64,000 nucleotides of DNA from Gonocerus acuteangulatus (GCA_946811695.1 OX328130.1:68851813-68915812); one strand, 5' to 3'; numbered from the stretch's first letter, positions 42,557 through 53,650 are shown. Program-made: numbers and translations. The notes: generated by a model not told the origin, from the sequence alone.

Positions 42557-43578
42557 CTGTTCGCTCTGTAGCTCCCAGACGAATAGTCCGATTTTGATGA
42601 AATTTGGTACAAAAATCTTTCGTCTAATTTGAAAGGTCAAGTTCGTTAACCAGCAAAATCCGCCTACTGGAAGATGGCGTTTGGGGCGAAATTCGCCCAA
42701 AAAAATCGTAACGCTTACGTTTTTGAGTTCATAAGCTTGTAAGTACTCGTTTTATATGCTTCTTGGGCTAGGAAAACGAATTAAACCATTTTCAAGGCGA
42801 TAGCTTTAACCGTTTTCGAGAAAATTGGAAAAATAGTTTTTGAATACCGTTTATGGTTTGGGTACTTAGAATCATGGGATTCAGTTGAAACATTTTTTGC
42901 GTGTTTGAATTTCATCAAAACTAACATGTTAAACTTTTGGTTACGTTTGGAGTTAAGGAAGGGTTAGAATAAAATATTTTATTAACAGACATAAAAAGTT
43001 TTGGTAACTTTGTTTACTTTCCTTAATATCTCGAAAAAGGTTGAGAATCTTCGTAATCAGAAGAATATCATTAGAAAGCTTATTAAATGCTCTAAAAAAA
43101 GGTTCTAATGAAAGTTTTGATTAGGCGATGTCAATCGAAAAAATAAGAGCTTAAAACTTTAAATTAATTGATTTCGCTTATTCGAACAGTTCTTTTTGTC
43201 AGTTTTTTATTCCTTGTTATTTTTAATTGCTTATAGTTGGATAATGTATTTGACAATAAAACTGGTTAAGTAAAATAACAAAAACAATTTATTGTTAGAA
43301 ATATAGATTTCCAAGATTCCAAGACCTTGTAAATAGCGGGACCTAGTGTTAGCCGACCCTTCCAGGTAAGATTGTAAATTATGACCTTTCAAGACTTTAC
43401 TACACACAGGAATGGCGTTAGTGACCTTAAGGGTTGACTCGCCATTATAATAATTAATTAAAAAAAAAAGACTGGTGGAACCAAAATAATAACTGCTTCT
43501 ATTTTAATCTTTCCAAATTAGACTAGGGATATGAACGGAACCGCGCTAAGATGATGCAGTTCCTGCGAGACGGACTTT
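42366..43578 (+). mobile_element. HINE-like family A, complete copy
   Basis: 5' AATTAGCGCGGTTCCTCCCT with a palindrome around CATAGGGAGGAA, ACAATCCGGAAGTGCCGACT, (TA)n at 42508-42551, then a body. The inverted subterminal repeat GGAACCGCGCTAA is followed by hairpin CGCAGTTCCTGCG (GATGCAGTTCCTGCGAG here) and CGGACTTTCTTTT. 1.2 kb, non-coding. The clearest reference copy of the family in this window. Confidence 0.78.
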
Positions 43579-43941
43579 CTTTTGTTTTCTCATCAGTAAA
43601 CTTAAACCGCCCTAACTGCCCAAGAAACTTTTCTGGATTTTTTTGTTTTAATATTTGATACAATTATAAAAGAATATTTCTTTCGTATCGTCCCTACCAT
43701 GTCAACCTATCGAATATGCAAATCGGGGCAAACTAGACAACGAACATATTCTATCCATTGACGAAGTAATATATTGAAAAATGGTCTTATTCGATACTTT
43801 ATTTAAAGCATTAAATGGTATACTAAAGGGGTTAAGAGTTCCGGCAACTTGCGACAAGCCGTATCGTCCACAATCCAAAGGCAATGTCTCGAATCTGAAA
43901 AACGAGATTTTTCATTTTCGATAGTTTGACATGGTAGGGAC

Positions 43942-44885
43942 CAGAGATGGGCATAGTTTTATTTATAAATAAAAATACGAATTTATTCGTACTTCATATA
44001 TTTGTGAATTCGAATATAAATAAATTCGTACTTCATACATTTGTAAATACGAATATAAATAAATTCGTATTCATAAGTGTGAATACGAATGTATTTTTAT
44101 TCACATATATTAAATATTAAAATACAAATAAAATTTTATTCGCAAATTTGTCTGTGAATAAAAATAAATTCACAGAAAAAAGTAATCACAAAAAATGTAA
44201 ATATTTACAAAAAATCAAGTGATTACAAAAAAATCACATTAAAATATACGAATAAAAATTTATTCACATTATAATTTGTGAATACAAATTTATTCACAAT
44301 AAAATTCGCAAATAAATTATGAATTCATTCGTATTAAGATGATATTACGAAAGTTATTGAAGGTGATTTTTTTTTTCTCTTTTTTTTTTTTTGATGGAGG
44401 TACAGATGACAAACTGTGTCCCTGCAACATGGCTGGTGGTCTCGCAGCGGACTCGGTGTAAACAAAAAATCTAGGCGCTAACAACCTAGACGTTAAACGT
44501 CATAAAAAAAAAAAATAATAAAAAAAATCACCTTCAATAACTCTCGTAATATCATCTTAATACTAATAAATTGATGATTTATTTGCGAATTTTTTTGTGA
44601 AAAAATTTTTATTCACAAATTATAATGTGAATACATTATTATTCGTATATTTTAACGTGATTTGTTTTTGTAATCACTTGATTTTTTGTAAATATTCACA
44701 TTTTTTGTGATTATTTACAATTTTTTCTGTGAATTTATTTTTATTCGCAGAAAAATTTGCGAATAAAATTTTATTTGTATTTTTATGTTTAATATATGTG
44801 AATAAAAATAAATTCGTATTCACAAATATATGAACTACGAATAAATTCGTATTTTTATTTATAAATAAAATTTTGTCCATCTCTG
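43942..44885. mobile_element. Near-palindromic hAT element, 944 bp
   Basis: Ends CAGAGATGGGCATAGTTTTA / ...TTTTGTCCATCTCTG with a perfect 8-bp duplication GTAGGGAC (43934-43941, 44886-44893). The two halves are near-perfect inverted copies over about 400 bp each. The loop (about 44370-44528) holds a SINE-like insertion. Confidence 0.88.
44370..44528 (+). mobile_element. SINE-like insertion in palindrome loop
   Basis: Non-palindromic GC-richer block with tail GGCGCTAACAACCTAGACGT and poly(A) (44502-44526), resembling the S1 tail GGCGCTAATGACCTAGACGT. The head (GGAGGTACAGATGACAAACT) is not tRNA-like to my eye. Confidence 0.55.
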
Positions 44886-45061
44886 GTAGGGACGATATAA
44901 GCAAAAGATTTTTTATTACTTTAAACCAGATAGGAGCTAATATATTTTAAGTGCCTCCTGAAAAGTTTGAATTGCATAATTCACTTGGTTTACAGTTTCA
45001 AATTGATTTCCTGAAGGTTTCTGCTCCATGTTCATGAGATGTAATTACATTTGTCCATCTA

Positions 45062-45223
45062 GGGGTCTCCCGTAGTCTAGTGGCTAGCGCGCTGGATTCA
45101 TAAGCGGGAGATGGTGGGTTCGATCCCCACCTCCGGCAGGAATTTTCTCATCTCAAGGCTCGCTGGGAAAATTCCTCGCTGCACCTTGGATGTCGGCGCT
45201 AATGACCTAGAAGTAGATGCGCC

Positions 45224-45260
<37 letters not shown>
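45062..45260 (+). mobile_element. tRNA-derived SINE, family S1
   Basis: Full head (GGGGTCTCCCGTAGTCTAGT), B box GGTTCGATCCCC, tail GGCGCTAATGACCTAGAAGT...GCGCCGT and 35 A. Target duplication ATTTGTCCATCTA / ATTTATCCATCTA (one mismatch). Confidence 0.92.
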
Positions 45261-45263
<3 letters not shown>

Positions 45264-47521
45264 ATCCATCTATTGATAACCCTATATTATTAAGTATTTT
45301 CGTTATGTATTCTACACGTATAGGATGTTGTAATCCTGTACAACATGGCGTATCAATCTACCATCCATGAATATTTAACATACACGTGTAGCAAATGAAG
45401 TTATCTGCCTACGTTTTGGCAAATGGCTGCATTCTGCTTTGAGCTTGTGAGTAAGGTGGTCATGTTTTACCCTGAGTAAAGAGCCCTTTACTCTGGGTAA
45501 AGCGGACACGACGTGTAAATACATCCAGGCTTCCAGTGAACAAATTTAGATTTACCGACTCCTTATGCTGCATTTACATATCATTTTCAGATAGTTGATC
45601 CACCAAAATGAGGGGATTTGGGTTGTGACGTGGCCTTGTTTAGACAAAAATATGGGTACCTTCAAGAAATCAGTAAGTCGCAAAGGAGACTCCCGAAAAT
45701 ATTATAATAATCTTCAGAAACAATTAGAAAATGGAAAATTAAACAGGTTATAGAACAATCATCATTCATCTATTTTATTTATAGAGTTCCGCAACATAGG
45801 CGAAAAAATAAATAATAAAAAAAAAGAAAAATAAATAAGGAGTAGGCTGCGAACTGTGACAAAGACCAAAATAACACAAATTTAAAAATAAATGAAATAC
45901 AAGTCAAGGAATGAATAAATAAAACATAGAACAAATAAATTAATTCAAGAAAAATAGATTTTATTAAATAAAAACACACAATTGAATTCTAAAAAGAGGG
46001 ATAACAAAAATAATTCTTAGCAAAACGCTAAAAATAAAATATAAGGTAGGAATATTAGTTAAAAAGTCGAATAAATTAAATTTTAGTGCATAAGTGTGTG
46101 CTTTTTTTTTTTTTTTTTTTTTTTAATTTTTGCTGGGTGGACCAATGTATGGCTACTTTCTTTCCTCGATTAACGCCGGAAGGACGCTCAGATGACGTTG
46201 AAAGGGGCTTCCTTCTGGTCCTACCAGTGCACAGTGTAACGTCCAATGGACAAAAACCTAAATTTTTGTTTTCTTATGTATAATTTTTAATCCTCTAGCT
46301 AAGTTTAGAAACTATTCAAGGAATTAAAATCGTATTTGATCAACAAACACATTAGCAGTCTTTAAAACCTGTTTCATACCAACAATCAGATCGAGCCTCT
46401 CTCGTTGAAGATAGGACAGTGTTTTTATTAAGTCATCCGAAGGAAATTACGTCCAAACTATTCCTTTTTTATCTGATATAATTGATTATGGGTAATTACT
46501 CCCTTATTATTTATCCTGAATTATTCTTCATTGATGTTTAAAATTTTTTTTAAGTATAAAATTTTGATAGACCATAACTAAAAAACTTCATCTGAACACA
46601 TCTCAAGTTTTTTAGAGCTTAAAGTATACCTCCAGTATAATGTACTGAGGGCAATTTCGTTTGCAGAAATTTGCCGATTCCAAAGATTTTTAGTTTTAGA
46701 TCCATCATCATTTTTTCTTCCAAATTTGAAAAAAATGTGGATAAATCCAAGAAAACGGTATGAATCCTTGGGCAAATGATTCAATTTAATCTGCAGGATG
46801 CTCCTAAAGAAATAATAAGCAGTATTAAAAAGACGGCCTGTTTAGTCCTATATTACATGTAAAAAATGTGGGAACGTGTTCACCGCAGAGAAAAAACTCT
46901 TATATAAATACTGGTAACTAAGAAATTACTTAATAATTTCATAGAAAATGGTAAAATATTATTATTCTATGGCAATATTACTATAAGTATAATTTACTAC
47001 CATACTATTACTACATTATATGTTACATTTATAATATATTTTATTATATTGTTATTAATAATATTATTACCTGCTATATTATTTCTATTAATATTAAAAT
47101 TAATATTATTATAGCCGTATAGTATTCATCATTATACTATTGTTACCTTGTTTTGAGTTGATTTCAATTAATAAAAATGTTCATTTGAAAATAACTAGTG
47201 GTTAATGATTTTTGTCCATAATGGGGGTCGAAAAGAGATCATCACAGGCATTGACTTACTTGAAAGAAGGGAAAGCCTTTGCTAACACTTCACTTGGTCA
47301 CTCCAACAGAGCTCTGGGCCACTGTCTTCTGAGTCGCCTTTGTGGAGAGAGTGGATGGGTGACGCTCGGTAGGGAGTGGACTTCAGGATTTTGATGAGTG
47401 GAAAGTTTAGGTTGGAATCGTTGGATCTTTAACGAATGGGATATTGAGGTCTTTATGGAGGTTTAGATTGGAAACGTAGAAGGGAGTATTGACTATTGAA
47501 ATTATTATAAGTTATAATAAC

Positions 47522-48255
47522 AGGTAAAAATGAAGTTTCAAGCCCTCAAAACCGATTTCTTTCAAATTTTGTACAATAACGTATTTTGATGCACAAAACA
47601 CCAATACGTTAAAAAAAACCTTCGCATTTAACTATGGAAGAAGTTAATAAGCACTAAAGTTCACTGTTATGCAGGTTATGAAAGCTAATGTAAACAACTA
47701 AATTTGTGACGATTTTAAGGCATAAATGACGACTTTAAGGCATACATGCTATGCGTTTCCGCTCGCTCAAGAAGATACCAAAACCCCAGTCAATCCAACT
47801 CGCTAAAATTAATAGAATTCTAATAGAATATAATATTAATCACTAAAGTTCACTGTTAGGAAGGTTATAGAACTAAGCGTCATCAGCGTATTTGTAAACA
47901 CGCGCATGCGAAGATATGTAACATTCTGAAACAGAGAACTCTCATTTGAAATGTTCAGAAACCATTTATTCGAAAATATTGTTAATTTTAAGGGCATCCT
48001 CACCTGTCGATTAAGGGCACACGTGCTATACGTTTCCGCTCGCTCAAGAAAATAACAAAACCCCAGTCAATCCAACTCGCTAAAATTAATAGCTCTTATA
48101 ACCTGCATAACAGTGAACTTTAGTGCTTAATAACTTCCTTCTTAGTTAAATGCGAAGGTTTTTTTTAACGTATTCGTGTTTAGTGCATCAAAATACGTTA
48201 TTGTACAAAATTTGAAAGAAATCGGTTTTGAGGGCGCGAAACTGCATTTTTACCT
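47522..48255. mobile_element. Foldback element, family G copy with TIR type 1
   Basis: Inverted arms of about 165 bp: AGGTAAAAATGAAGTTTCAA... / ...GCATTTTTACCT, including AACGTATTTTGATGCA. Target duplication AATAAC (47516-47521, 48256-48261). The core contains GTTTCCGCTCGCTCAAGAA twice and CCAACTCGCTAAAATTAATAG twice. Confidence 0.83.
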
Positions 48256-48418
48256 AATAACATATGTATAGCATTGATACGTGACTTATACCGATTGATA
48301 CTTAAATTTGATTGTTGTGCTGCTTATATAAACTTCGATATTTACGTATTTTCTCTTCCTTGTATAAATGTTATATAAACATTATGTTATAAGAAACTAA
48401 TTTGTTTTACCCCACCAG

Positions 48419-48559
48419 TCCGAGGATGCTGACGAGTCAGTGGAAGATGATGGCAATTCTTCTGAGCATCCGAGTGAACCCAAACCTAATCCACTCATAT
48501 TCTTCAACAGCCAGAAAATAAAGGAAGAGGCAAGCTCTGAAGATGAACTCACGTCGAAA
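48419..48559 (+). CDS. MADF-domain protein, exon 2 of 3
   Basis: Residues 123-169, a strongly acidic Ser/Glu-rich linker (SEDADESVEDDGNSSEHPSE...). Acceptor TTTTACCCCACCAG, donor GTACGT directly after codon AAA; both ends phase 0. Joins the MADF domain to the C-terminal part; probably disordered and possibly an activation or interaction region. Confidence 0.82.
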
Positions 48560-49494
48560 GTACGTATACAGAATATCGAAATGCTTTATACTTTTTTTTT
48601 CGCATGTATAATTTTTTATCCGTACCTATATGTGTTTATGTGAATGTACTGGGCATTGGACTTGAACGATTTATATTTGGCCGTAAATATATCATATGGC
48701 TGGGACCTTCAAATTTTACGTCATTGGTGATGCATATGTGCAATGGATGGTATGTCAAACGAGAATCGATTCGACAGGAAATTATGGCTGGAAATTAAAT
48801 TTGTAATTTGGCGAAAATTAAATTTTAATAATTGCTGAGTGTTACTGATGTAAATGAGTAATGTGCATTAATTTATATTTGCAATATATGTAAAATTAAT
48901 CACAAGAAATGAATAACTTGTCATTATTTACTTCCCCAATGATATTTTTACTATCAATATTATTTTCCTTTGGAGGAAATTTTCATATATTTTAGCATTC
49001 TTTTTATTTTATTTTATTTATTCAGTCCCACAACTTAAGTTTCACAGTCTTTATACGTCAACGTTAAAATTGAAAAACAATATTTATATAAGAGTTCATC
49101 TTTCGATAAATATAAAAAAATATTTAATTTTTTCTCTAAAACGGTTACGGATATCGTTTAAAAAATGGTTTCATTCATTTTCGTACGTCAACATATTTTG
49201 TTGTTTTGTTTTCTTGTAACCTGACGAGATTTGTTAAATAACTTTATGATAACTTTAAAATATTTTTTATAGGCTCCTTCTGTAGTTTTGTACAGAAATA
49301 TTATTCCTTTTAATTGTTGCGTCCATCCAATATATTTAACATTTTTGTTTTTTACATTAAAGTTTAGAGGAAAACAGCGGTAATAACAAAGAAGATGATC
49401 AGCAATTTTTTACAAAAGAATAAAATGGAAAACCGTTTTTTGGCTATCTACAGTACCTACCTGATTTTTAAATTTGTTTTTGCTATGATTCCAG
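48560..49494 (+). other. Intron 2 of the MADF gene
   Basis: GTACGT...TGATTCCAG. AT-rich; no mobile element recognised inside. Confidence 0.75.
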
Positions 49495-50091
49495 GAGATC
49501 ACAGAGGAAGATGACCAAGCCCCTGAGTCCGACTTCTCGTGTGTTCAACCTGCTGAGATATTTCTGCCGAGTTACCCAAACAAATATCACGAGGACCCCC
49601 CGGCAAAAAGGAAACGGGAGGATGACGAATTCGAAACTCATCCACCCGAGCTGTTTGAAACTCATCCACCCGAGCTGCTTGAAACTCATCGACCCGTGCT
49701 GCTCGAAAATCGTCGACCCGAACTGCATGAAACTCGACAGGCTGAGCTGCTCGAAACTCGACAAGCCGATCTGCTGGAATCACGACAAGCCGAGTTGCTC
49801 GAAGCACGTCGTGCCGAATTACTCGAATCCAGTCGAGCTAACACGCAACAGTCCAATCGAGCCAGCGTGCTCGAAACTCGCCAAGCCAGAAGCAGGGACG
49901 ACTTCGCCGTCATGGGTGAGAACTACGCCAACAAGCTGAGGAAACTGACCTATGACAAAGTGATCATTGTTGATAAGCTGATAACGGACCTTCTGTTTGA
50001 AGCGCACTGTGGGAACGTGTCGACTACCACAAGGATCGTCTTGACAGAAGTTCGGAAAGTCATGCCCTTCAATCCAGACAAGGCATCTTGA
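49495..50091 (+). CDS. MADF-domain protein, exon 3 of 3 (repeat region and BESS-like end)
   Basis: Residues 170-367. A basic nuclear-localisation-like PAKRKRE at about 206-212 is followed by about ten 8-residue repeats (consensus AELLETRQ, residues 216-300, DNA 49633-49887), likely a long charged helix. Residues 304-345 (DDFAVMGENYANKLRKLTYD, then KLITDLLFEAHCGNV) match the BESS-like C-terminal motif common in arthropod MADF proteins, used for protein-protein contact. The last 15 residues (TEVRKVMPFNPDKAS) and the TGA at 50089-50091 lie in the first unit of a 47-bp minisatellite, so the tail may be repeat-derived. Confidence 0.85.
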   Translation, partial: EITEEDDQAPESDFSCVQPAEIFLPSYPNKYHEDPPAKRKREDDEFETHPPELFETHPPELLETHRPVLLENRRPELHETRQAELLETRQADLLESRQAELLEARRAELLESSRANTQQSNRASVLETRQARSRDDFAVMGENYANKLRKLTYDKVIIVDKLITDLLFEAHCGNVSTTTRIVLTEVRKVMPFNPDKAS

Positions 50092-50690
50092 GAGAAGTTC
50101 GGAAAGGCATGTCCTTAAATCCAGACAACGCATCTTAAAAGAAGTTCGGAAAGTCATACCCTTCAATCCAGACAACGCATCTTGAGAGAAGTTCGGAAAG
50201 GTATGCCCTTCAATCCAGACAACGTGTCTAAAAAGAAGTTCGGAAAGTCATGCCCTTCAATCCAGACAACGCACCTTGTCAGAAGTTCGGAAGGTCATGC
50301 CCTTCAATCCAGACAACGCATCTTGACAGAAGTTCGGAAGGTCATGCCTTTCAATCCAGACAACGCATCTTAAAAAAAAGTTCGGAAAGTCATGCCCTTC
50401 AATCCAGACAACGCATCTTGACAGAAGTTCGGAAGGTCATGCCTTTCAATCCAGACAACGCATCTTAAAAAAAAGTTCGGAAAGTCATGCCCTTCAAATA
50501 GGACAACGCGCCTCGACTGAAGTTCGGAGTCATGCCCTTCAATCCACACAACGCCCCTTGACAGAAGTTCGGAGAGTCTTGCCCTTCAAACAGGACGACC
50601 CATCTTGACAGAAGTTCGGAGAGTCTTGCCCTTCAAACAGGACAACCCATCTTGACAGAAGTTCGGAAAGTCGTGTCCTTCATTCAATTG
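50046..50690 (+). repeat. 47-bp minisatellite, about 14 units, overlapping the stop codon
   Basis: Units start AGAAGTTCGGAAAGTCATGC at 50046, 50093, 50140, 50187, 50234, 50281 and 50328, continuing with indels to about 50690. As 47 is not a multiple of 3, the frame rotates and every pass meets a stop. Short frames here are not separate genes. Confidence 0.93.
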
Positions 50691-50701
50691 ATTAAGAGTT
50701 C

Positions 50702-50826
50702 GTGATTCCCATTATTTTAATATCCGCCATTAATAATAGATGCTTAATTGTAATTGTTTTTATTTAAATAACAATTACAATTAAGCATCTATTATTAATG
50801 GCGGATATTAAAATAATGGGAATCAC
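50702..50826. repeat. Near-perfect 125-bp hairpin
   Basis: GTGATTCCCATTATTTTAAT... (50702) is mirrored by ...ATTAAAATAATGGGAATCAC (50826). Arms are about 57 bp with an AT-rich loop of about 10 bp. It begins shortly after the minisatellite, in the presumed 3' UTR or just beyond it. Possibly a very young foldback MITE. Confidence 0.92.
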
Positions 50827-51437
50827 ATTGATTTTGTCATTATATTACATCATACTTTGATTAATTGTCAACCGATAAACAACCAGCTTTGAATAATTGT
50901 AATTGATCATGGGTACTTGGATATTATTTCAACCTATTATGTATTATAATATATTCATAGTTTATATATAAGTTACTTATTTCTATGCCTTTATTGATTT
51001 TTTTACCTAATTTTTGTTCTTTGCACCTAATTAAGGACAGACACTGGCTGAGAGAGAAAAAACTATTTAATATAATATAGGGCAAACCGGACAGTTATTG
51101 AAACCCTTAAGGACAGACACTGGCTGACAGAGAAAAAACTATTTAATATAATATATATGTATAATAGAAAAAAAAAAAAAAAAAAAATTCGAGAGAATGA
51201 AGAATGCTAAAATAGAGACAAGCCATAGAATTTCCCCCAAAAAAATGGTAAATTGAGGAGTTGTAGTAACTACGCAATAAAATTCACCATAAAAAATATA
51301 ACATATACGATAGACCTGCAGAAGAATGTTTTTTTTTATGTAGCTTAAATGTTTTAGAGAACATTAATAATTTAATTCTATATTGCACATTATATGATCA
51401 GATAAGAGCTAAATATATTAACTTCCTTACTGATAAT
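50827..51437. other. AT-rich, with a short local duplication
   Basis: TTAAGGACAGACACTGGCTG + AGAGAGAAAAAACTATTTAA occurs twice (about 51033 and 51107). Poly(A) tract at 51169-51187. No gene recognised. Confidence 0.55.
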
Positions 51438-52429
51438 TAGGGAACGGATGTTTATGTATTTACATATTTTTTTCCGATTCTCAAATCGAAATTTTTGATG
51501 GAATTCTGCATGTTTTAAGTGATTTTAAAGCATTTAAACAGGTTTTTATTTTACATATTTTGTCAAAAATCGATATTTTTACATATTTTGCCAAAAACAT
51601 ATATTTTTACAACATATTTTGACATTCTTTTTATTTTTTAATGAAAAAAATAAAGGGGAAACCGAGAAATAATGCTTTATCCATTGAATCTAGATCACTG
51701 TGTCTTTTCTAATTGCAAGAAGCAAAGGTGGCTGGCAGCCATCCTTTCCTCCTTGCGCTAATGGTATAGGAGCAGATGCGTTTTAAAAAAAATATATAAC
51801 AAATTATTGTTTAACAATTGTATTATTCCTTTAATATAATCTCTAAAACAATCGAATAAGCGAAAGAATCATGCCGATATCATTTTCCAAATTCGAGATA
51901 TAAAATAATAAATTTTCAACCTATTTTATTTTATTTCTTAGCTCCTAAAGCACATTGGACGAAACGCTCGGACACGTGTCGACTATTTTTCGATGCAAAA
52001 TCACCAGAAAAAAAATAGGCCTGATCGGTGATCCCACCACTGTACACTCCCCTTATCAGATCAGACCGGCGTCATTTCACGTTAGACAATTTAAAAATGC
52101 ATTTTGTTGCAAACAATTTTCCAAAATAATGATCATCTTTAAAAAGTTTCAACTTCTTTTTCCCCCTTTTAAAATTACCTCTTAATTTTTAATTATGCTT
52201 TTTTTCAATATGTTATAGAGTTTTAGTCATTTTGTTCAATATATTTTCAACTTTTGTTCTTTCCTTTTATAATAACAGAGTTCGTATTAGTTACCTATGC
52301 TTTTCTTTTCAATATTTTATAGTATTTTTTACTAAATATTTTCAATTTTTTATTACGTATTTCATTCTAAATAGGTAAATATATATGTCCATATTTTGAA
52401 ATTTATTTTACATGAACATCCGTTCCCTA
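51438..52429. mobile_element. hAT-like family E, complete copy
   Basis: Inverted ends TAGGGAACGGATGTT... / ...AACATCCGTTCCCTA with a perfect 8-bp target duplication CTGATAAT (51430-51437, 52430-52437). 992 bp. A 60-77 codon plus-strand frame (51955-52185) is conserved with the copy at 9996-10178 but resembles no transposase that I know. A SINE-like tail GCGCTAATGGTATAGGAGCAGATGCG lies at 51755-51782. Confidence 0.85.
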
Positions 52430-52437
52430 CTGATAAT

Positions 52438-53042
52438 CTTCAAGAAATACATTTTTCCAACGCGTTCAATAGTAATAATAAATATACACTTGTAGGGATA
52501 TTTATCTATATTAAGGTAATGCTAAGATGACGGTCATTTATTTAATATGAATAGATGTTTTGTTATTATTTTTATTTCTTGGATTTGTTTTGTGTTTTAA
52601 TCATTTGCTTTTCAAATAATTTAAATTTGTATACTATTTTAATTTTATTATTATATTTTTAATGATGGATATTTAATTATTATAATTATTAGTTATATTA
52701 TTTTATTGGCATGTAGAAATATTGTTATTTTTTAACTCACTTACATATTACAATGTTTGTAAATAATAGTGAAATAACGATTATTCTAGATATTGCTATA
52801 GTATTTAAAATTTACTAACATTAGGACTAACTAAATAAGCATATAAGCCGAGCTTTGGTAAGGGGAAATCCTGTAAAGCAAATAAAAATTATGGACAAGC
52901 GAAAGAAAAACCTGAAAATATTTCAAACTAATTATTAATACTTTTATTTCAAAAAAGCAAAACTTCTCATGCCTATTAGTATTTTTTTTAATACTTCCAT
53001 AACTCCAAATGTAACTAAAATTTAAATATCTTAGTTTAGATC
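52438..53042. other. AT-rich, nothing recognised
   Basis: Low-complexity AT sequence with no frame or repeat of note. Confidence 0.5.
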
Positions 53043-53650
53043 AGGGGTCTCCAAACTACGGCCCGAGGGCCACATCCGGCCCGCGGACAGATTTTGGAGA
53101 GCGGAGAGCTAGCATACTTAAAAACTCCTTTTAGAGAACATATTTTTTATAGCAAATTAAATTTAGTTTACTGAAGTATTCTAATTTTATGTTGAATAAT
53201 TATTAATATGCCATCTACATTGCTATGGTCATGGGCTAACTACTCATAACATTGTTGTAGGCTTATTGTTATTGTTTTTGTGATAAGTTGGATAAAGAAA
53301 CACAGAATTGTAATGAGTAAAGACATGTATAATATGCAGAAAATTTAACTTCAGTATATAATAACTAACAAATTATTGAAATGAATCCAACTAACATTTT
53401 ATACATTTTAAATAAAAACATAACTTATAACAAGCATAATGACATATGAAATACTAATGAGATTTATGTAATTGAGATTTTCCACTGACAATAGTTTCTA
53501 GTTGCGGACTAATTTTACTTGTACCAATTATTAAAAGAGATTTAAGATGCTAATCAGTTAATTTAGATCTGTAAACATTTTTTTGTGTACTTCATTTTGG
53601 AGAAGGTCTTCTCACACTAATAAGTAGTACCAATATGTATAGATGGAGAT
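53043..53650 (-). pseudogene. hAT transposase C-terminal relic with one terminus
   Basis: CAGGGGTCTCCAAACTACGG at 53043 followed by GCCCGAGGGCC and CCGGCCCGCGG is a classic hAT end. On the minus strand, about 53640-53460 reads CEKTFSKMKYTK, a stop-containing link, then KLTD*HLKSLLIIGTSKISP, the end of a GTF2IRD2/FAM200-like hAT transposase. The other terminus is lost near the Penelope-like element. Confidence 0.72.

Larger units (their letters stand above)
43687..44903. mobile_element. Short TIR element interrupted by a hAT palindrome
   Basis: TATCGTCCCTACCATGTCAA at 43687 and its inverse TTTGACATGGTAGGGACGATA at 43923-43941 plus 44894-44903 are terminal inverted repeats. Without the nested hAT the element is about 260 bp. 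Superfamily unassigned. Confidence 0.7.
37432..48418 (+). other. Intron 1 of the MADF gene
   Basis: Bounded by GTAAGT and CCCCACCAG. It holds two foldback elements, a Helitron, two clear hAT elements plus related fragments, a HINE-like copy and a SINE. No other gene is supported. The spacers 38313-38805, 39949-40178 and 45263-47515 show nothing definite. A short 60-codon frame at 47212-47394 lies in GC-richer sequence but has no domain or homologue that I recognise. Confidence 0.75.

Noticed and set aside
47212..47394. 60-codon frame in intron 1
   Set aside because: GC-richer but lacks homology and splice support; no evidence that it is translated.
50182..50468. Small genes encoding MPFNPDNAS-type repeats
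   Set aside because: Rotating frames of the 47-bp minisatellite.
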